Source of the DNA: Hsuehochloa calcarea
Lineage: Eukaryota > Streptophyta > Magnoliopsida > Poales > Poaceae
Assembly (NCBI GenBank): GCA_036346395.1
Contig: CM070615.1
Location: 24,547,282-24,611,281 of the forward strand
Length of the DNA: 64,000 bases
Direction: 5' to 3'
The position numbers and the translations under genes are program-made. Position 1 is the first letter of the stretch, and every line of letters begins with the position of its first letter. Of this stretch, positions 48,732 through 61,425 are shown piece after piece. A model generated the notes under the pieces. That model was not told the DNA's origin and ran no database searches. It worked only from the letters and a program-made list of their open reading frames with translations.

Positions 48732-49848
48732 ATAACACATGCCATCAACAGGTGACAACATACCGCATATAACTTTTCACAAAGACATTCCATAATCACT
48801 TAGTCAAGTATAAGTTTAACATTTTGAATTGATATCAATGACCCGTTACAAGGCTAAGCATACTAATCGTGTCTAACCAACCCACATTGGTGCTTTGATA
48901 ATACCAACTAGTAATTTAACCAAGCTAAGGTGACAAATGATCATGGTAATACAATTCACAAGGTGGGTATAATCAAGTGGATTGCATAACTAATCCCAAA
49001 ATAAGTAAAACATTTAATAATCGAATCAACGATTAATAGTTTGAAACAAAGTAGTTTTTTTGTTAAACTAGGTGCAACATGATCAAAGCACAACTTTCCT
49101 TGCTATAGTATTGCTGTTGTAATTTTATCTTCTGTCTTCGACTTCTTTGACCTTCAACTCCTTTAAACGATTTCAGAACATCAACGTCTAACAAGAGAGA
49201 AAGCGTAAATACAAAAAAAAAGATAAATCAAACAAACTCAAAATTAAAATTAAATGGTACTCTAAGATAGGGCTTGATTTTAGATGAATTTAGAAACTTG
49301 AATGGGTGCAATCGGAGTTCGTTTGAGGTAGAACGTACTCTCGGAACTTTGATCCGGAAAGAAAATGCTGAAAAAGAAAAAGAGAATGACATGTGGGGCC
49401 ACGGGTCTATGGACAGGTCCACAGAGAGGTGCTAGTCCACGGTGGACCAAGCTCATGGAGAAGGTTAACCAAATGTTGACCTGACATGTGGGGCCCGCAT
49501 GTAAGTGAAAGAGGATGGATCTAGGGTTTAGGCTGAGTGGCTGATGGGTGGGACCCGATTGTCATTAAAACACATGTCACTCATGAGTGGGACTGATTGC
49601 GGATGACGAGGCATACATGTGGCAAGACATGGCAATGAGGTGGCTTCCACATGTGCATGATGTGGCAAGGACATGGTGAGGCGGCTAAGGTAGTGCATGG
49701 TGCTAACGGGGTGGCAACGTTGCACGAGGTGGTGGCTACAGAGGATGGAGAGGTTGGGCGGTGGCCGGAGATGAGAGAGGACATCACGGGCGATAGTGAA
49801 CGAAACTTACAATCAAAAGATGGATGGATAGATCGGTAGATGGAACAC

Positions 49849-52095
49849 TGTAATACTCTGGAATAGAATTCGGTAAATAGAAAGAAGCTGGAGGGGGTAA
49901 AAGACAAATGCAAACTCGGAATTTCCAGTTCAGCGGGGGGTTTTCTGCTTTTCTTCGCCAACTGGGCGCGGGCCACCCAGAGGCCCAGAGGGGCCGGCCC
50001 CTTGGGCCGGCCAAGGGGGGGAGGCGCCCAACCCTAGCCGCCTCCCCACTCCCTCCTCTCCCCCCTAGAGCCACCGCTCCCTCCACCCCTTTCCTCCCCC
50101 AACCAGCGCCTCCTCCCTCCCAGGCGCCTCCTCCTCCCCTCGGTGCTGGTCTCCGGTGATCACCGTCATCGACTCCCAAGGCCCAAGCTGTTCCTCCCAA
50201 CCGGTCTCTCCTCCTTCCTTCGGTTTTGGTGGTCAATCCAAAGTAGGAAGGGAGAGGGAGCAAGGGGGTTTTGGTGGGAGCTTGATCTTCATCCCCCAGC
50301 GAGTCTTCAAGGGTAATGATCGTGTCTACTCGCTGTTTGATTTGTTTTAGATGCGAAATTGTTCGTTAGAGTCAAATCAGACTGCTGTTCCAGATCGTCC
50401 AGATTAGGTTCAGTCTGTTGTGAGGTCAATTGAGGGTTGTTAGAGGCAGAATCACGGGTTTTCATCTTCTAGTGTTTTGTTCCTGAGGTTGTTAGCTTTC
50501 TTTTGGCACCGAGATCACGAGATTCCTCCTTACGGTTTAGGAGATACGAATTTTTAACCGCGCGCTGCTCTGTCTGTCTTGGATCTGGGGACTATCGGTT
50601 TGTTCCTCGGTTTTGATCTAGTTAGAGTCAGATTCAGAACCTCCACCCAAATAGGTTATTGTAGCCCTTTACATTATCTTTACAAGTTGATAAAGATCAC
50701 CTCAATTGGATCAGTATATTAAAAGTTACATCATTTTCTTTGCTACTGTTCTGCAATCTGTACATATGTCTGTCAGTTGCTTTCAACTATTGTTTAGGCC
50801 ACTGGTTTGGCCGAATCAAAGAACCCCACCAACTAGAGTTTCGTAGCCTGGTGCGTTAAGAGTATCTGAGCACTAGTTTCAAGTCATTATGAGTTACAGA
50901 TATTTAATTACGATTTTTCTCGTACTTCGCTGATCAGAAGGGCTGAAATTGGGCTGATTAGCTAGGACGTCATTTTGAGCCATTGTTTATGTTTGGTTAG
51001 TTAGAGGGTTTTGGTAAAACGCTTGTAGCACGTCATGTCTTGTTAGTCTTATTTTTATTAATTATTTGTGTAGGCGGTGGGGCAGGGGGTGGAGAAACAC
51101 CTTCGTTGCCTCCTAGTGCGTCACATCGCGGAAGGCAAGTACAATGTGTTAAGACATGATGATTACAATTGAATGTTTTTTATGCGATTTTACTTCTATG
51201 ATCCACGTTCATACTTCATGTTTTTCAGTTGAATGTTTTTGATGTGATGTTATTTCTATGATCCATGATTCAAACTTCATGATATTTATTCGTTCTTAGT
51301 TGATAATCCATGTGAATGAAAGACTCATGGTATATATTCATTCCATTCTTGCATGGTTCGTGTTCTGTCCACGAGAGTGGAATTGTTAATACCCATCAAT
51401 TCCAGTATGGGCATGTAAGACCCACCATTTCAATGTGGGTAATTTCGGACACCCGTATGAAACGTTCTTCATACGGTGATTGGATCCCCGGACTTTGTTA
51501 AGTACGGGCTTAAGTGAGCACCGACGGGTGTGTCACTCGCTATACCGGTATGAGCATGTGTGTAGTCCTTTCCCTTCAATGCATCCATTCATTCCATTCA
51601 TACTCATAAGTGTTCAGAGATAAGTTCAGATTTCGTATTGAGATAGACTTGTTCCTAACCTTGTATGTTCAATTGTTTACTGTACTTGCTGAGTTTCGAC
51701 TCATTCTTATTTTCTGTATTTATTTAGGTGATCGTTGATGATGACTCTGTTGGGAGGGAGTAGGCAAGCACATTTCACACAGTTCACCATATTTTACTTT
51801 CCTTGATAATGTCGATTATGTCTTTCATTTGTTAACCGAGGAACTGTAATAAATAAGATTACTACTGCATGATATTTCTCTCTATGTTATGATGTCCTGT
51901 CAAATGATGCTAGTGGTTCGTTTTAATCATTCCTTGATTATGTTATGATGAATTCAGTCTTTATTCCTGCCATGATTCTATTAAAGTTGGTCTCTATATG
52001 TACTTAGAGAAGTTACAGTCTAAAATCTTTCGCAGTTTGGTTGTAAGATAGTTCTTTAGGTAGCATCTTGGCTTCCGAATAGCCAAGGTGTTACA
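49849..52095 (+). mobile_element. Solo LTR, 2247 bp
   Basis: TGTAATACTC...GGTGTTACA with exact target duplication aacac at 49844-49848 and 52096-52100. It interrupts the minus-strand LTR of copy 2. The ends form an extended inverted repeat TGTAA(T/C)AC. No gag or pol frame. The frames at 49908-50263 come from a GC-rich leader-like region. Confidence 0.9.
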
Positions 52096-53081
52096 AACAC
52101 AATGTGACACGGGCGGAAATGAGAGACTCATCGACGTGACGAGGAACACGTTGAAAGCGTTTTGGCTGTCATGGGCATGGCCGGAGGCGCAGAAGAAGGA
52201 GATGGCGTCAGCGGTCAGGTGTTCAGGATCTCCAATGGTTGGGGGGAATGGGAAGAGGACCTCGAGACGCGACCAATGACGTGGATAGAACAGCCCGAGG
52301 AGCGGCAACGGTGGAGATTGGGTAAGGACGGGCAGCACCCGTTTCGAAGAAGACGACTAGGGCGGCGGAGCTAGGAGGCGATTCTGACGATGACGGCTAG
52401 GGTACCGGGGGCGGCGAAGCGGGAGACATGGAAAGTGAGATTCCTCGGCGCTTTTATAGCCTTGGGAGGTGGGCGCGACATAGACACCAGGGCAGCGTCA
52501 GTGTCTTCGTATTGCGCACACGCGAGCATAGCGGTGGCAGCAGCGATGGCTGCCAGGTGGGGTCCGGGTGGAGGGATGCAGCTATGGTTGGCAGGTGGGC
52601 CAGGGGCGGTGCGGGCACTAATGTTTGTGGGAGTAGGCTGGGCTGGCGGCACTGCGTAGCTGAGCCGGAGTGGCGAGACAGGTTGGTGGGGCGGGGAACT
52701 GGGAGAAAACAGGGAAGGGCCGTGGAGCTAGCTGGGCTGAAGAGAGAGAGAAGAACAAGGTGGGCTATGCGAATTCGACCCATCAGAGAAATGGATTTTG
52801 AAATTGATTTTGTTATTTAGAAAAAGGCCAAAAATCCTAATGAGCTTAAATAAATACCAAATAAACATGAAAAATCCAAGAAAATTCGTTAGAACACAAG
52901 GAATTGAGCTAACACTATTTTTTTATTTAATTAAAGTTTACATTAAATAAATTAAATTGTTTTAATTTAGAAAAATTCCAATTAAGCTTTACTAATTCAA
53001 GAAAATTTGGTGAAATTTTTTTGGGGACCTAAACTACGCAAAAGATTTTTGAAAGCTCGAAATTTGTGATGTTACACCGGT

Positions 53082-53324
53082 GCACGTCAAGGAGAAGAGA
53101 CGACTATGCTCGGCAAGAGCACACCAGCACAGTTGAAAAGAGGAAGTAGAAAAATAGGAGATAATCAATTATTTTTAAGTCTGGATGTCTCCAGATCTTT
53201 TTAAGGACGAGGTAATTACTCTCTAGTAACTTCCTAATAAATTCCATATTAAACCACTGGTAACTGCTAATTCAAAACCAATTAATGGTAATTAAGTCGT
53301 GTTTTATCAGCTCCTGACTACACC
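53082..53324. other. Short unassigned stretch
   Basis: Nothing recognised between the LTR end and the minisatellite. Confidence 0.4.
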
Positions 53325-53468
53325 CTAGTCTATGGCTCTGACCAGTGTATTTCGATCACACTAGTCTATGGTTCTGACTAGTGTATTTTGACCACACTAG
53401 TTTATGGTTTCGACCACCGTATTCTGGCCACACTGGTCTACAGCCCCGACTATTGTAATTTGAGCAGT
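53325..53468. repeat. 36 bp minisatellite, four diverged units
   Basis: Units at 53325, 53361, 53397 and 53433, each starting ctagtctatgg or a variant and including gactagtgtattt. The last unit is the most diverged. Confidence 0.9.
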
Positions 53469-55073
53469 GCAAAGAGAGTTGGCAAAATAAATGTGGAATC
53501 GGTTCACAGTGTGATTGCACCACGACATGCTCACGGTCGTGCTCCACAAGTCACGCGATTACCACACGAACATATACGAATAAGTGCACGTGTGCGTACA
53601 TGTGTGTGTGTGACTTTAACTATAGTACTCCTCATGTCACCTCATGTCATGTGTCGTATGTTTCAAGAGGTGACAAGGATCACCTTATAAATTGTTATCC
53701 CATCACCTGGCTGGACAATATAGGACTGGACCATGCATACTTTGAAATTTTAGGAGTGAATGAGCCTTAACGCTCGTGGGCCAATTCTAACAACTTGTTC
53801 TCTCCCCTGCTCTGTTTTGACCACTTCTGTAACTCCCAAATTCTTAGTGCTTTAAGCCCCCATTTTGTCATACATCTAGCTCTACAACTTGATTTCCTAC
53901 GATTTAGCCTATTGTACAGTATTTAGAACAGGGTAATGGCCACAAGTCCTAAGCTTTGCTCTTAGGCTCTATTGGCTTAATCGTGATTTTGTGCTGTCTA
54001 TTGGAAACAAGTGTTATAAAGGGCAATCTGCAGTTTATCTAACTTAATGTTGCTTCCTGGATCTTTATTTTACTTGATGGATGATTTGCTTTCTAAAATC
54101 CTAGTTTCTTGCTTTTGCAATTAATTTGGCCTAAGTCACATTCCGCCAAGTTTAGTAGTTAGTATATTCTGATCATGCTTTCCTGAAGAAGAAAAAATAA
54201 CAATCTAGCCTTTAATACTACTGAAATCCTAAGTGACCGCACTTCCTAGTTTAATATCTTGCTATGCTTACATGATTTAACACCTAATTTTGGATCCTAC
54301 CGCTCTCTGGTCCCAAGTCCCAACAGTGCTAATGTAATACCTCAGCCCGTTCAAAGTGCGGCTCATGTAGCCAATATGGAGTTAAGATGGTGGGATTAAT
54401 ACCATATTACTTCTCTAAAGTGAGTTGTAGTAGTATATAATATCTGTTGAATTCAAATGTAGCTCCTCCGAGTTAACCCTTTTACACAAAGTTATGACAA
54501 AAGTATAAGTGGAGTGCTATATGTCGAGACTGGATTTCTGAATCCGAACTCTCTGTGTATTTCTGTACCAGTCCCAGATCAGTAGCAAGTGCACACAGTG
54601 GAAATATTATTGATAACCAGTTCGAATCACGAAATAACATTAATAAATAACTAAGTACCGGTCTTATGGCCATTTATTACAAAATAGGTCAAAAGATCTT
54701 AAGTTTTACAGCAGCGGAAACAGTTAAAGAGTAAACTCCGAGTTGTGATCCATCAAAATGCCCATCGGCATTCGACTGGGGAAACGCAGCCTAGTACTCC
54801 GGGAAGCCTTCGTCAAAGCAACAAGCGAAGAAGTCGTAGTCATTCTCGGCATCTTCATAGACTTCTGAGATTTGTTGAGTGTAGCATATGAGTACATAAA
54901 GTACTCCGTGAGTCGTGGGAAATGATGCATATGCATAGCTTTAACAATCGAGCATATAGGGTTCATTTGTACAAAGCAAAATTTTAAGTTTAAACATCTT
55001 TTATAAAGCTCATTTGATAAAAGATGATTAAAAAGATAAAGTAAATTAAATTAAACTCTAATATATCCATGTA
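53469..55073. other. Retroelement-like remnants, no gene
   Basis: LTR-like starts TGTAACTCCC (about 53829) and TGTAATACCTC (about 54391) occur, and 54720-54960 resembles the U5 part of a grass LTR on the minus strand (GGAGTACTTTATGTACTC). No target duplications were found, so boundaries are not called. Confidence 0.4.
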
Positions 55074-58000
55074 AATGATGGTATATCCATCAATTTTCTT
55101 ATCCATTTGTAGCAATTACTAAATGTATGGATTAGGATTTTATCCTCACTTTCCATATGCTAAATTCAGATAATAGTTCCATGGATTAGTGCTTACCTGA
55201 AAACTATTTCATGGCACCATGTACTATTGCACCATTGATGATGACCCTAGAATATTAGTGTGGATATCATGGGGATATACTCCTGATCTTATGATGATGT
55301 GACAATTGGCAATGGCGTTAAAGGTTTGTCATTTCACGTATTTTCGGCAAAGAATCAGTCTTTGTCGAGGTCTCGGTGATCGATGGCCTAATCAAGGTCG
55401 ACCGCCTAAGTATGCGGTCCGACCGGCCACCCCTGGCGGTCGGATCGGCCAGTGGCAGTCCGACCAGCCATAGCGGCGGTCGGACCGGCCAATGTCTAAA
55501 TGTGGTATTTTGAGCTGGGCCAAAAATAGAGGTTGTAGGCAAGAGAGGGGATTCTATTGCACTTGGTCTCATAATTTTTGGAGTCTCCTGTCAAAAGTTC
55601 TATTGGATTGAAAATTCCAGTAGGTTTCGGAATTTCAGAGGCTGGAAATGGCTAAGTCATAACTGGCGGTCTGACCGGCCAACAAGTGGCGGTCGACCGC
55701 CGGCCGAATGGGCGGTCGATCAAGATCTTTGGCGATTAGACCGCCATCTTGGGCGGTCTAACCGGTTTTCACTTAGATCGTCGGCCTTCGTGGCTGCGAT
55801 GATTGGTTGTTAGGTCAAAGTCATGAGTTTCAGTGCATATGTGTTGCATGATGCATGTTTTGACTAACATGGGTCAAGGCTTGAAGAACTTGTTCCTGGA
55901 TTTGTATTGCTTGTCTATTGTTGTGCAGGTTGCTTGGTGGTCAACGACGGTCAACGGGGAGGATGATCGGGACTAGATTGGAGAGCTGAGGTCCAGAACG
56001 ATCGACGATGCCGGGTGAGGTCAATGAACTCAAGCGTGGTGCAAGATGGACAAGGGTGACCTATTAGCCAACCCGCGGCGCAAGATGGCGCAAGGTGAAG
56101 CTGTTTAGGTCAAGAGATGATAAAGACGGTGCATTAAAATACGTGCGTGTGTGTGTGACCCATTTGTTTTGGCCTTAACGGGAGCCCAATTGAGTCAAAC
56201 TTTTAGAAGATTTAAGCCTCCACTATAAATAGAGGGTGGTGGCTGCACCCCCTCTCTCGTCTCTTTTGTTTTGAAACCCTAATTTGCTTAGGGAGAGGTT
56301 TTGTGGAGGCTAGGGTTCTAGAGAGTTTTGATGTGATTTCGTGCTCATAGATTGAGCTTTGTCCTCCATTGATGGAGTGGCTGTAAACCAAAATCATATC
56401 AAATCAATCTAAGAAAAGTTTGATCAATGTCTTGTCTCTCTGCGTTCTCTCTATATTTGATGATTTTGAGTCTTTCTTTGATCCGTGAGTTTTTGCTTGA
56501 TTTCTTCACGTGATTTAGCTTGCTGTGACATGTGAGAACATATCTAGGATCATCTTGATCATCAATCACCCACGAGCAAGATTTTGGATCTAGTTTTCAT
56601 TTTGACTCGGTTTTGAACCTTCATCGTCTCAAACGGAAAAGGATCGTAATTCTTCTAAGAATTTTCATAATCTTCGATTGGAATAGGTTCCTGACATCAT
56701 AGAGAAGGTGTGTTCCAAGTTTCATCGAGTTTGGAGTTGTAGATCAAAAGCTTCATCTATTTGCAACTTCGTCATCGGGGCTTTTTGATCATTCTTCAGG
56801 CCAGCGGTCAGACCGCCAGTGCCACCGGTCAGACCGCTAGGGGTCAGCGGTCAGACCGCCATTGACCCAGCGGTCCGACCGCCAGCACTGAGTTTTCTAG
56901 CTTGTGTTGATTTTCGTCGTATTGCTTAGGGGATTAAATTGGATTCAATACTAGTCTTCCGCTGTACTGGTATATTGATCTTCACAGCTTCCATAGCTAC
57001 TGGAGTAAAATCTTATTGAATCAATTAATTGTGATAAAGTGAGCGTGCTCCTATTCACACCCCCCTCTAGTCGTCTTTTCGGTCCAACAAGTAGTTACAA
57101 TGATTAAGAATGATTTTTATTTTTGACTAATATGTGTAACTTCTACATTTTTGTAACGGTAAATTCCTAAGTCTCATGCCTCGCAGTTCCATGAGATATT
57201 AAAGTTATTTATATTTTACCTTAATTATCCCAGTTTGCTTACAAGTGAATAACACATACTAGTTATATAACTATTGCACTATTATAACTGATTATTAATA
57301 TTTTTGAAATGATACACCTCTCTTGCATTTTGGGTAGGTCATAGAGTTTTTTTCTTTGCCTTTGTTGGGCTTCACAAACCCAAAAGCTCTGTGAGCTTCG
57401 GAATGGAAGTGTGTCATGATTTTTAGTAGATTGCACACCTGATGTGTTGTCTACTTTGTGGGGTTTGCTTTGTGGGGTTTGGAGATCCTAAAGTTTTGTT
57501 TACTTATATTCATAATTTTATACTGATTTAGGTAGACTGGAGAGATATTGTGTTAATGTCTTGAAGGGGTTCACAAATCATATTGTTTTGTCTACTTTTT
57601 TATGTCATTGTTTTGTCTAGTTAGATTATATTGTTAATTATTGTCATTGTTGTTGTAGGGTTAACCACTAGGACAGTTTTAGTGCCTGTAAACTAGATTT
57701 AATTTTCTTGTTAGTCTATGTTATCATTTTCATTGTAGGATTCACCACTATAATAGTTCCATTTTCTATAGTTTAGAATGAAATTGTTTCTTTTATCAAC
57801 ATGTACTTTGTATTATTGGTTCAATTGTAATATATGGGTTCACAAGAAAGTCAACATATTGTGATATATGTTTCCTAAAAAATTGCATCCGTGTGCATGC
57901 ACTGTGCATTATTTTACCTAAAAAACTAAATCCCTAAGTCACTAGGTTGAGTTCATCAAGTTCTATCAAGTACGAATATGTCGACTTCATGTGCTAATTT

Positions 58001-58660
58001 GTGGAATTGTCCACAGATAGGGGGGTTAGCTCTGAAATTTGATTTTCTCTATGCCCAAATAGGTTATATGTCTGTATGATTTCACTGTTAAGGGTATTTA
58101 TGGTATTTCCTATTATACTAGGGTTTAGTCGTTTGTCCCCTTTATCCCCTTGTGCACGACCCTGGATGGGAGAAGATTTTTGATACTCGACATGTTTTCC
58201 AAGAGCTGCACACTATGACGATATTATCAAGACTCGGACTTCGGATTTTTCCTTTTGTAGTATCAACCCTTTTCAAATGCAATGCTATTGCATACGCCTT
58301 GTATTTGAGGGGGTGTTAAGGGTATTTATGGTATTTTCTATTGTACTAGGGTTTAGTCTTGTGTCTCCTTTATACCCTATATATATTGTCAATTGGGTCT
58401 CTTCAATATACACACCATATTCATAACATTCATAACTGTATTTTCTGTTATTCTACTATTTTTAATCCTTCTGGTCCTCTTGTGCTTCACTTTTGGTCCT
58501 CTTGTGCTTCACTGATCATAGTATTGTTGTTCTTTGATAATATGTGAATATGTATCTTCTTGTACACCCAAGCTTTCTTGTTGTTAGGTTTTGGGCTTCA
58601 TTGTTTTTTTTATGTTGTTCACAATGAAAAAGGCCTAGAGAATAAAAAATGTCCATAGAC
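55074..58660. repeat. Duplicated block, copy A (interrupted by a solo LTR)
   Basis: Matches copy B (58985-60000) in several collinear pieces: 55074-55258 with 58985 to about 59198; 57095-57180 with 59199-59285; 57880-57980 with 59380-59470; 58430-58650 with 59515-59990. AT-rich, with no coding domain. Copy A contains extra material relative to B besides the LTR. Confidence 0.75.
55259..57089 (+). mobile_element. Solo LTR of the same family as the 20.5-35.4 kb copia element
   Basis: Starts TGTGGATATC and ends CGGTCCAACA, matching the ends of the copia LTRs in opposite orientation. Length 1831 bp, against 1900-1907. TATA CTATAAATAG at 56223-56232. Flanks attag (55254-55258) and agtag (57090-57094) differ at one base; the paralogous site in copy B reads attag, so the right target copy has mutated. 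Palindrome clusters at 55410-55500 and 56800-56885. Confidence 0.9.
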
Positions 58661-58984
58661 CAGTAGTGATTCTAGCAGCTAGAAGCATAGACCAGTGGTG
58701 ATTTTCAATAACATGCAACACAATGTTATTTTTACAGTTGAGAGATGGTTAGTGCATTGAGTTGGACTAGTTTTGTTGTTTTTAGAGGTCATTTTACCTT
58801 TTTGTGGGTTCTTATATTACCTTACTTTCGTGTAGAACTTTAGTATGTCGTGCTTGTTTCATGTATAAGTACTCTAGTCTCTGAGCTTCATCATGTTGTT
58901 GGTTGAGCTCTTCCTTGTAATAGAGGTTTTCGAGTTGATGACACCCTTTTTTGTGTATGGCAGTGTCCTCAGCCCTCCTCTTAG

Positions 58985-60000
58985 AAATGATGGTATATCC
59001 ATCAATTTTCTTATCTTTTTTAGCAATATTCGATATATGAATTAGGGTTTTATCGTTGCTTGTCATGTACTAAATTCATATAATAGTTTGATGGATTAGT
59101 ACTTACCTGAAAACTATTTCCTGGCACCATCTACTATTGCACCATTGATGATGACCGTGGAAGGTTAGTGTGCTATCATGAAAATAACTGAATATTAGTT
59201 ACAATGATTAACAATGATTTTTACTATTGACTAATGTGTGTAACTTCTGCATTTTGTAACTGTAAATTCTTGAGCTTTGTACCTCACAGTAATATGGTAT
59301 AGTTTATTTTATTTTGTTATGTTGTAATATGGTTTCATTTTCATTTTGGTGTTCACCACAGGGTGAAGTTGTACTATTTGCATGCAGTGTGCATTGTTTT
59401 TCTGAAAAACTGCATCCCTGAGTTCAGTAAGTTAAATAAAGTATTAATACATTGACTTCAACAAGTTCTATGCCCAAATAGGTTATAATTCATGTTTTTT
59501 TATGATCCCATGACTACATTTTCTGTGATTTTAATGTTCATAATCCTTCTAGTCCTCTTGTGCTTCATTGATCATAGCAGTAATTTCTACACATCTGTTT
59601 CATTTCTTGCAGGGTGTAGGATATGTGAATGTGCATGCCTTTCGATTCTACTTAATTATCTGGTTTTATCTACTTGAGAACTCAAAACTTCTTACTTGCA
59701 TATTTTTCATGATGGAGCCTTGCTCCTTTCATTCAATTGAAGACATGGATTCAAGGTTGTTGATGCATTGCTGCATAGAACAACGTGGGACAAAATTGAA
59801 AGTAGTTAATCATAGCTTTTTTATGCTTCTTCGGTTCCTTTTCTGATTGTGTTATTGTTCTATTTTTGAATTTGTATGTTCTTGTACTCCCAAGTTTCCT
59901 TCTTGTTAGTTCTTGGGGTGTGTGGGTTTTGGGCTTCATTGTTTTTCTGTTGTTGTTGACAATGAAAAAGGCCACGAGAATAAAAACGCCCATAGAAAAG
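58985..60000. repeat. Duplicated block, copy B (no LTR)
   Basis: Paralogue of 55074-58660. At 59194-59198 it has attag directly followed by ttacaatgatta, the sequence that in copy A follows the LTR. About 30 extra bases precede this point relative to copy A. Confidence 0.75.
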
Positions 60001-60387
60001 TATTACAAATCGGCAGAGAAAACGCACAAAATCATAAGACGAAATAAAAGCCCCACAAAATTCAGTATGTTGTTATTTTGCAACCCATTGTCATTTTCAT
60101 GCCACTTCTAAAGCCTGTAATAAGAATAGAAAACTACAGCCCAACAAAGATGAAGAAAAAAAAACAATGGGCCGAAAGCAGCCCGTTTGTCCTATGAGTG
60201 ACCCGTTTGCAGTCTGCGGGCCTGTTAAGCATATCCGGAATTCATTTCCTGCCTAACTGGCGGTTACAAAATTAAGGTGGCTAATAACGACAATTGGGAA
60301 GCGAATGACCAATGTTCACTGAGACATTAAATCGTTAATCTCATTAACGGTAGATCAGCGTCTAATCTCTGATTAGATTAGGTGGGG
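60001..60387. other. No gene identified
   Basis: No domain or element ends were recognised. Confidence 0.4.
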
Positions 60388-60392
60388 CTAGT

Positions 60393-61079
60393 TGTTGAAT
60401 ATGTAGTCAAATTTCGGCATATTTTAATCCAGAAATTAAACATATAAAACACGACAAACAAGAGCATGAGTGATTCAACAATGATGTATTCATATTCGCT
60501 AATGAACAGGACAACAGCAGATCCTATTAACATATTCATAGCGCACAGAAACATCAGATAAGTTCTCGGGGTATCTGAGTCAGGCGGGGCGATGTTCGTG
60601 ACCGGATCTGCCGTTACCGCTGATCGACATGATGGCCTATTCGATGTAGTCGATCGAGGCGTGACGCAGGACGAGGCGTGATGCAGGAAGATGATCGCCG
60701 TGCAGTATCGTGAGCAGTTCACCACCAGAATGAAGACGAAGTCACAGAATGGCGATCGCGCTAACGCGCTCCCAAAAACTTGATCGCCGTCTACCCGGCG
60801 GTACTCAGCCGGACGGAGTTTGAGGCCTACTCGCCCGAGCCTTCGCGCAAGGTTCAACCGGAGATTACAGAGAGCAAGAACAACAAAGAACCGAGAGCGA
60901 GCGAGTAGTGCGCATCCCTTTATGGAGTAGAGAGCCTTTCCTCCTCGATAAAGAAAACGAAGAGACTAGTAATCGCAGCCATTAGTCACTAGCAATGCCT
61001 CCATTATCGCTACTCGAGTCGGTGTGTTTGATTTTCGAATAGATAAAGAAAAAGCGCGCCACACTGACACGCTCGTCAG

Positions 61080-61114
<35 letters not shown>

Positions 61115-61322
61115 ACGGCGCGACGCGCAAGGCGTGGCGAAGCGGCGAGCGCGCGTGTACATGCTCTCCCAATTGCACAAGGGTTACTACATTCCACTTT
61201 TTAAAGTGGTGTAACTCCTATTCAATTCTCCATATGGGACTAATCAAATTTTTCATGTGGGCCTAGGAATTTCATTTGATTAATTGTTAAATTAAAATGG
61301 TCCAAGCCCAATTAATCCAACA
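60393..61322 (-). mobile_element. Solo LTR, 930 bp
   Basis: On the minus strand it starts TGTTGGATTAATTGG and ends CATATTCAACA. Exact target duplication ctagt at 60388-60392 and 61323-61327. Contains a (CA)n run at 61084-61113. The 159-codon frame 60378-60857 overlaps the LTR end and is not regarded as a gene. Confidence 0.9.
61084..61113. repeat. (CA)n microsatellite
   Basis: About 15 CA units inside the 930 bp solo LTR. Confidence 0.95.
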
Positions 61323-61327
61323 CTAGT

Positions 61328-61382
61328 TGGACCCATAGACAGACGGGATAAATCGGCTAGCTCGTAGGCATGTCATTCTTTA

Positions 61383-61425
<43 letters not shown>

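Larger units (their letters stand above)
46700..53076 (-). mobile_element. Long LTR, copy 2 of the TGTAACATC-type family, twice interrupted
   Basis: Read on the minus strand it starts TGTAACATCAC at 53076 and has a TATA motif (GCTATAAAAG, 52451-52460). It matches 1-2404 in the pieces 46930-47124, 48737 to about 49560 and about 52101-53076. The gaps are exactly the solo LTRs 47130-48731 and 49849-52095. The left boundary is not resolved. Without insertions its length would be about 2.5 kb. Confidence 0.7.

Noticed and set aside
45687..53076. One single LTR running from TGTAACACC at 45687 to GATGTTACA at 53076
   Set aside because: The flanks (tgtgc and ccggt) do not match, and TATA motifs at the two ends point in opposite directions, so these are two different LTRs.
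60378..60857. 159-codon frame that could be a small membrane protein
   Set aside because: It lies almost entirely within the 930 bp solo LTR defined by exact ctagt duplications.
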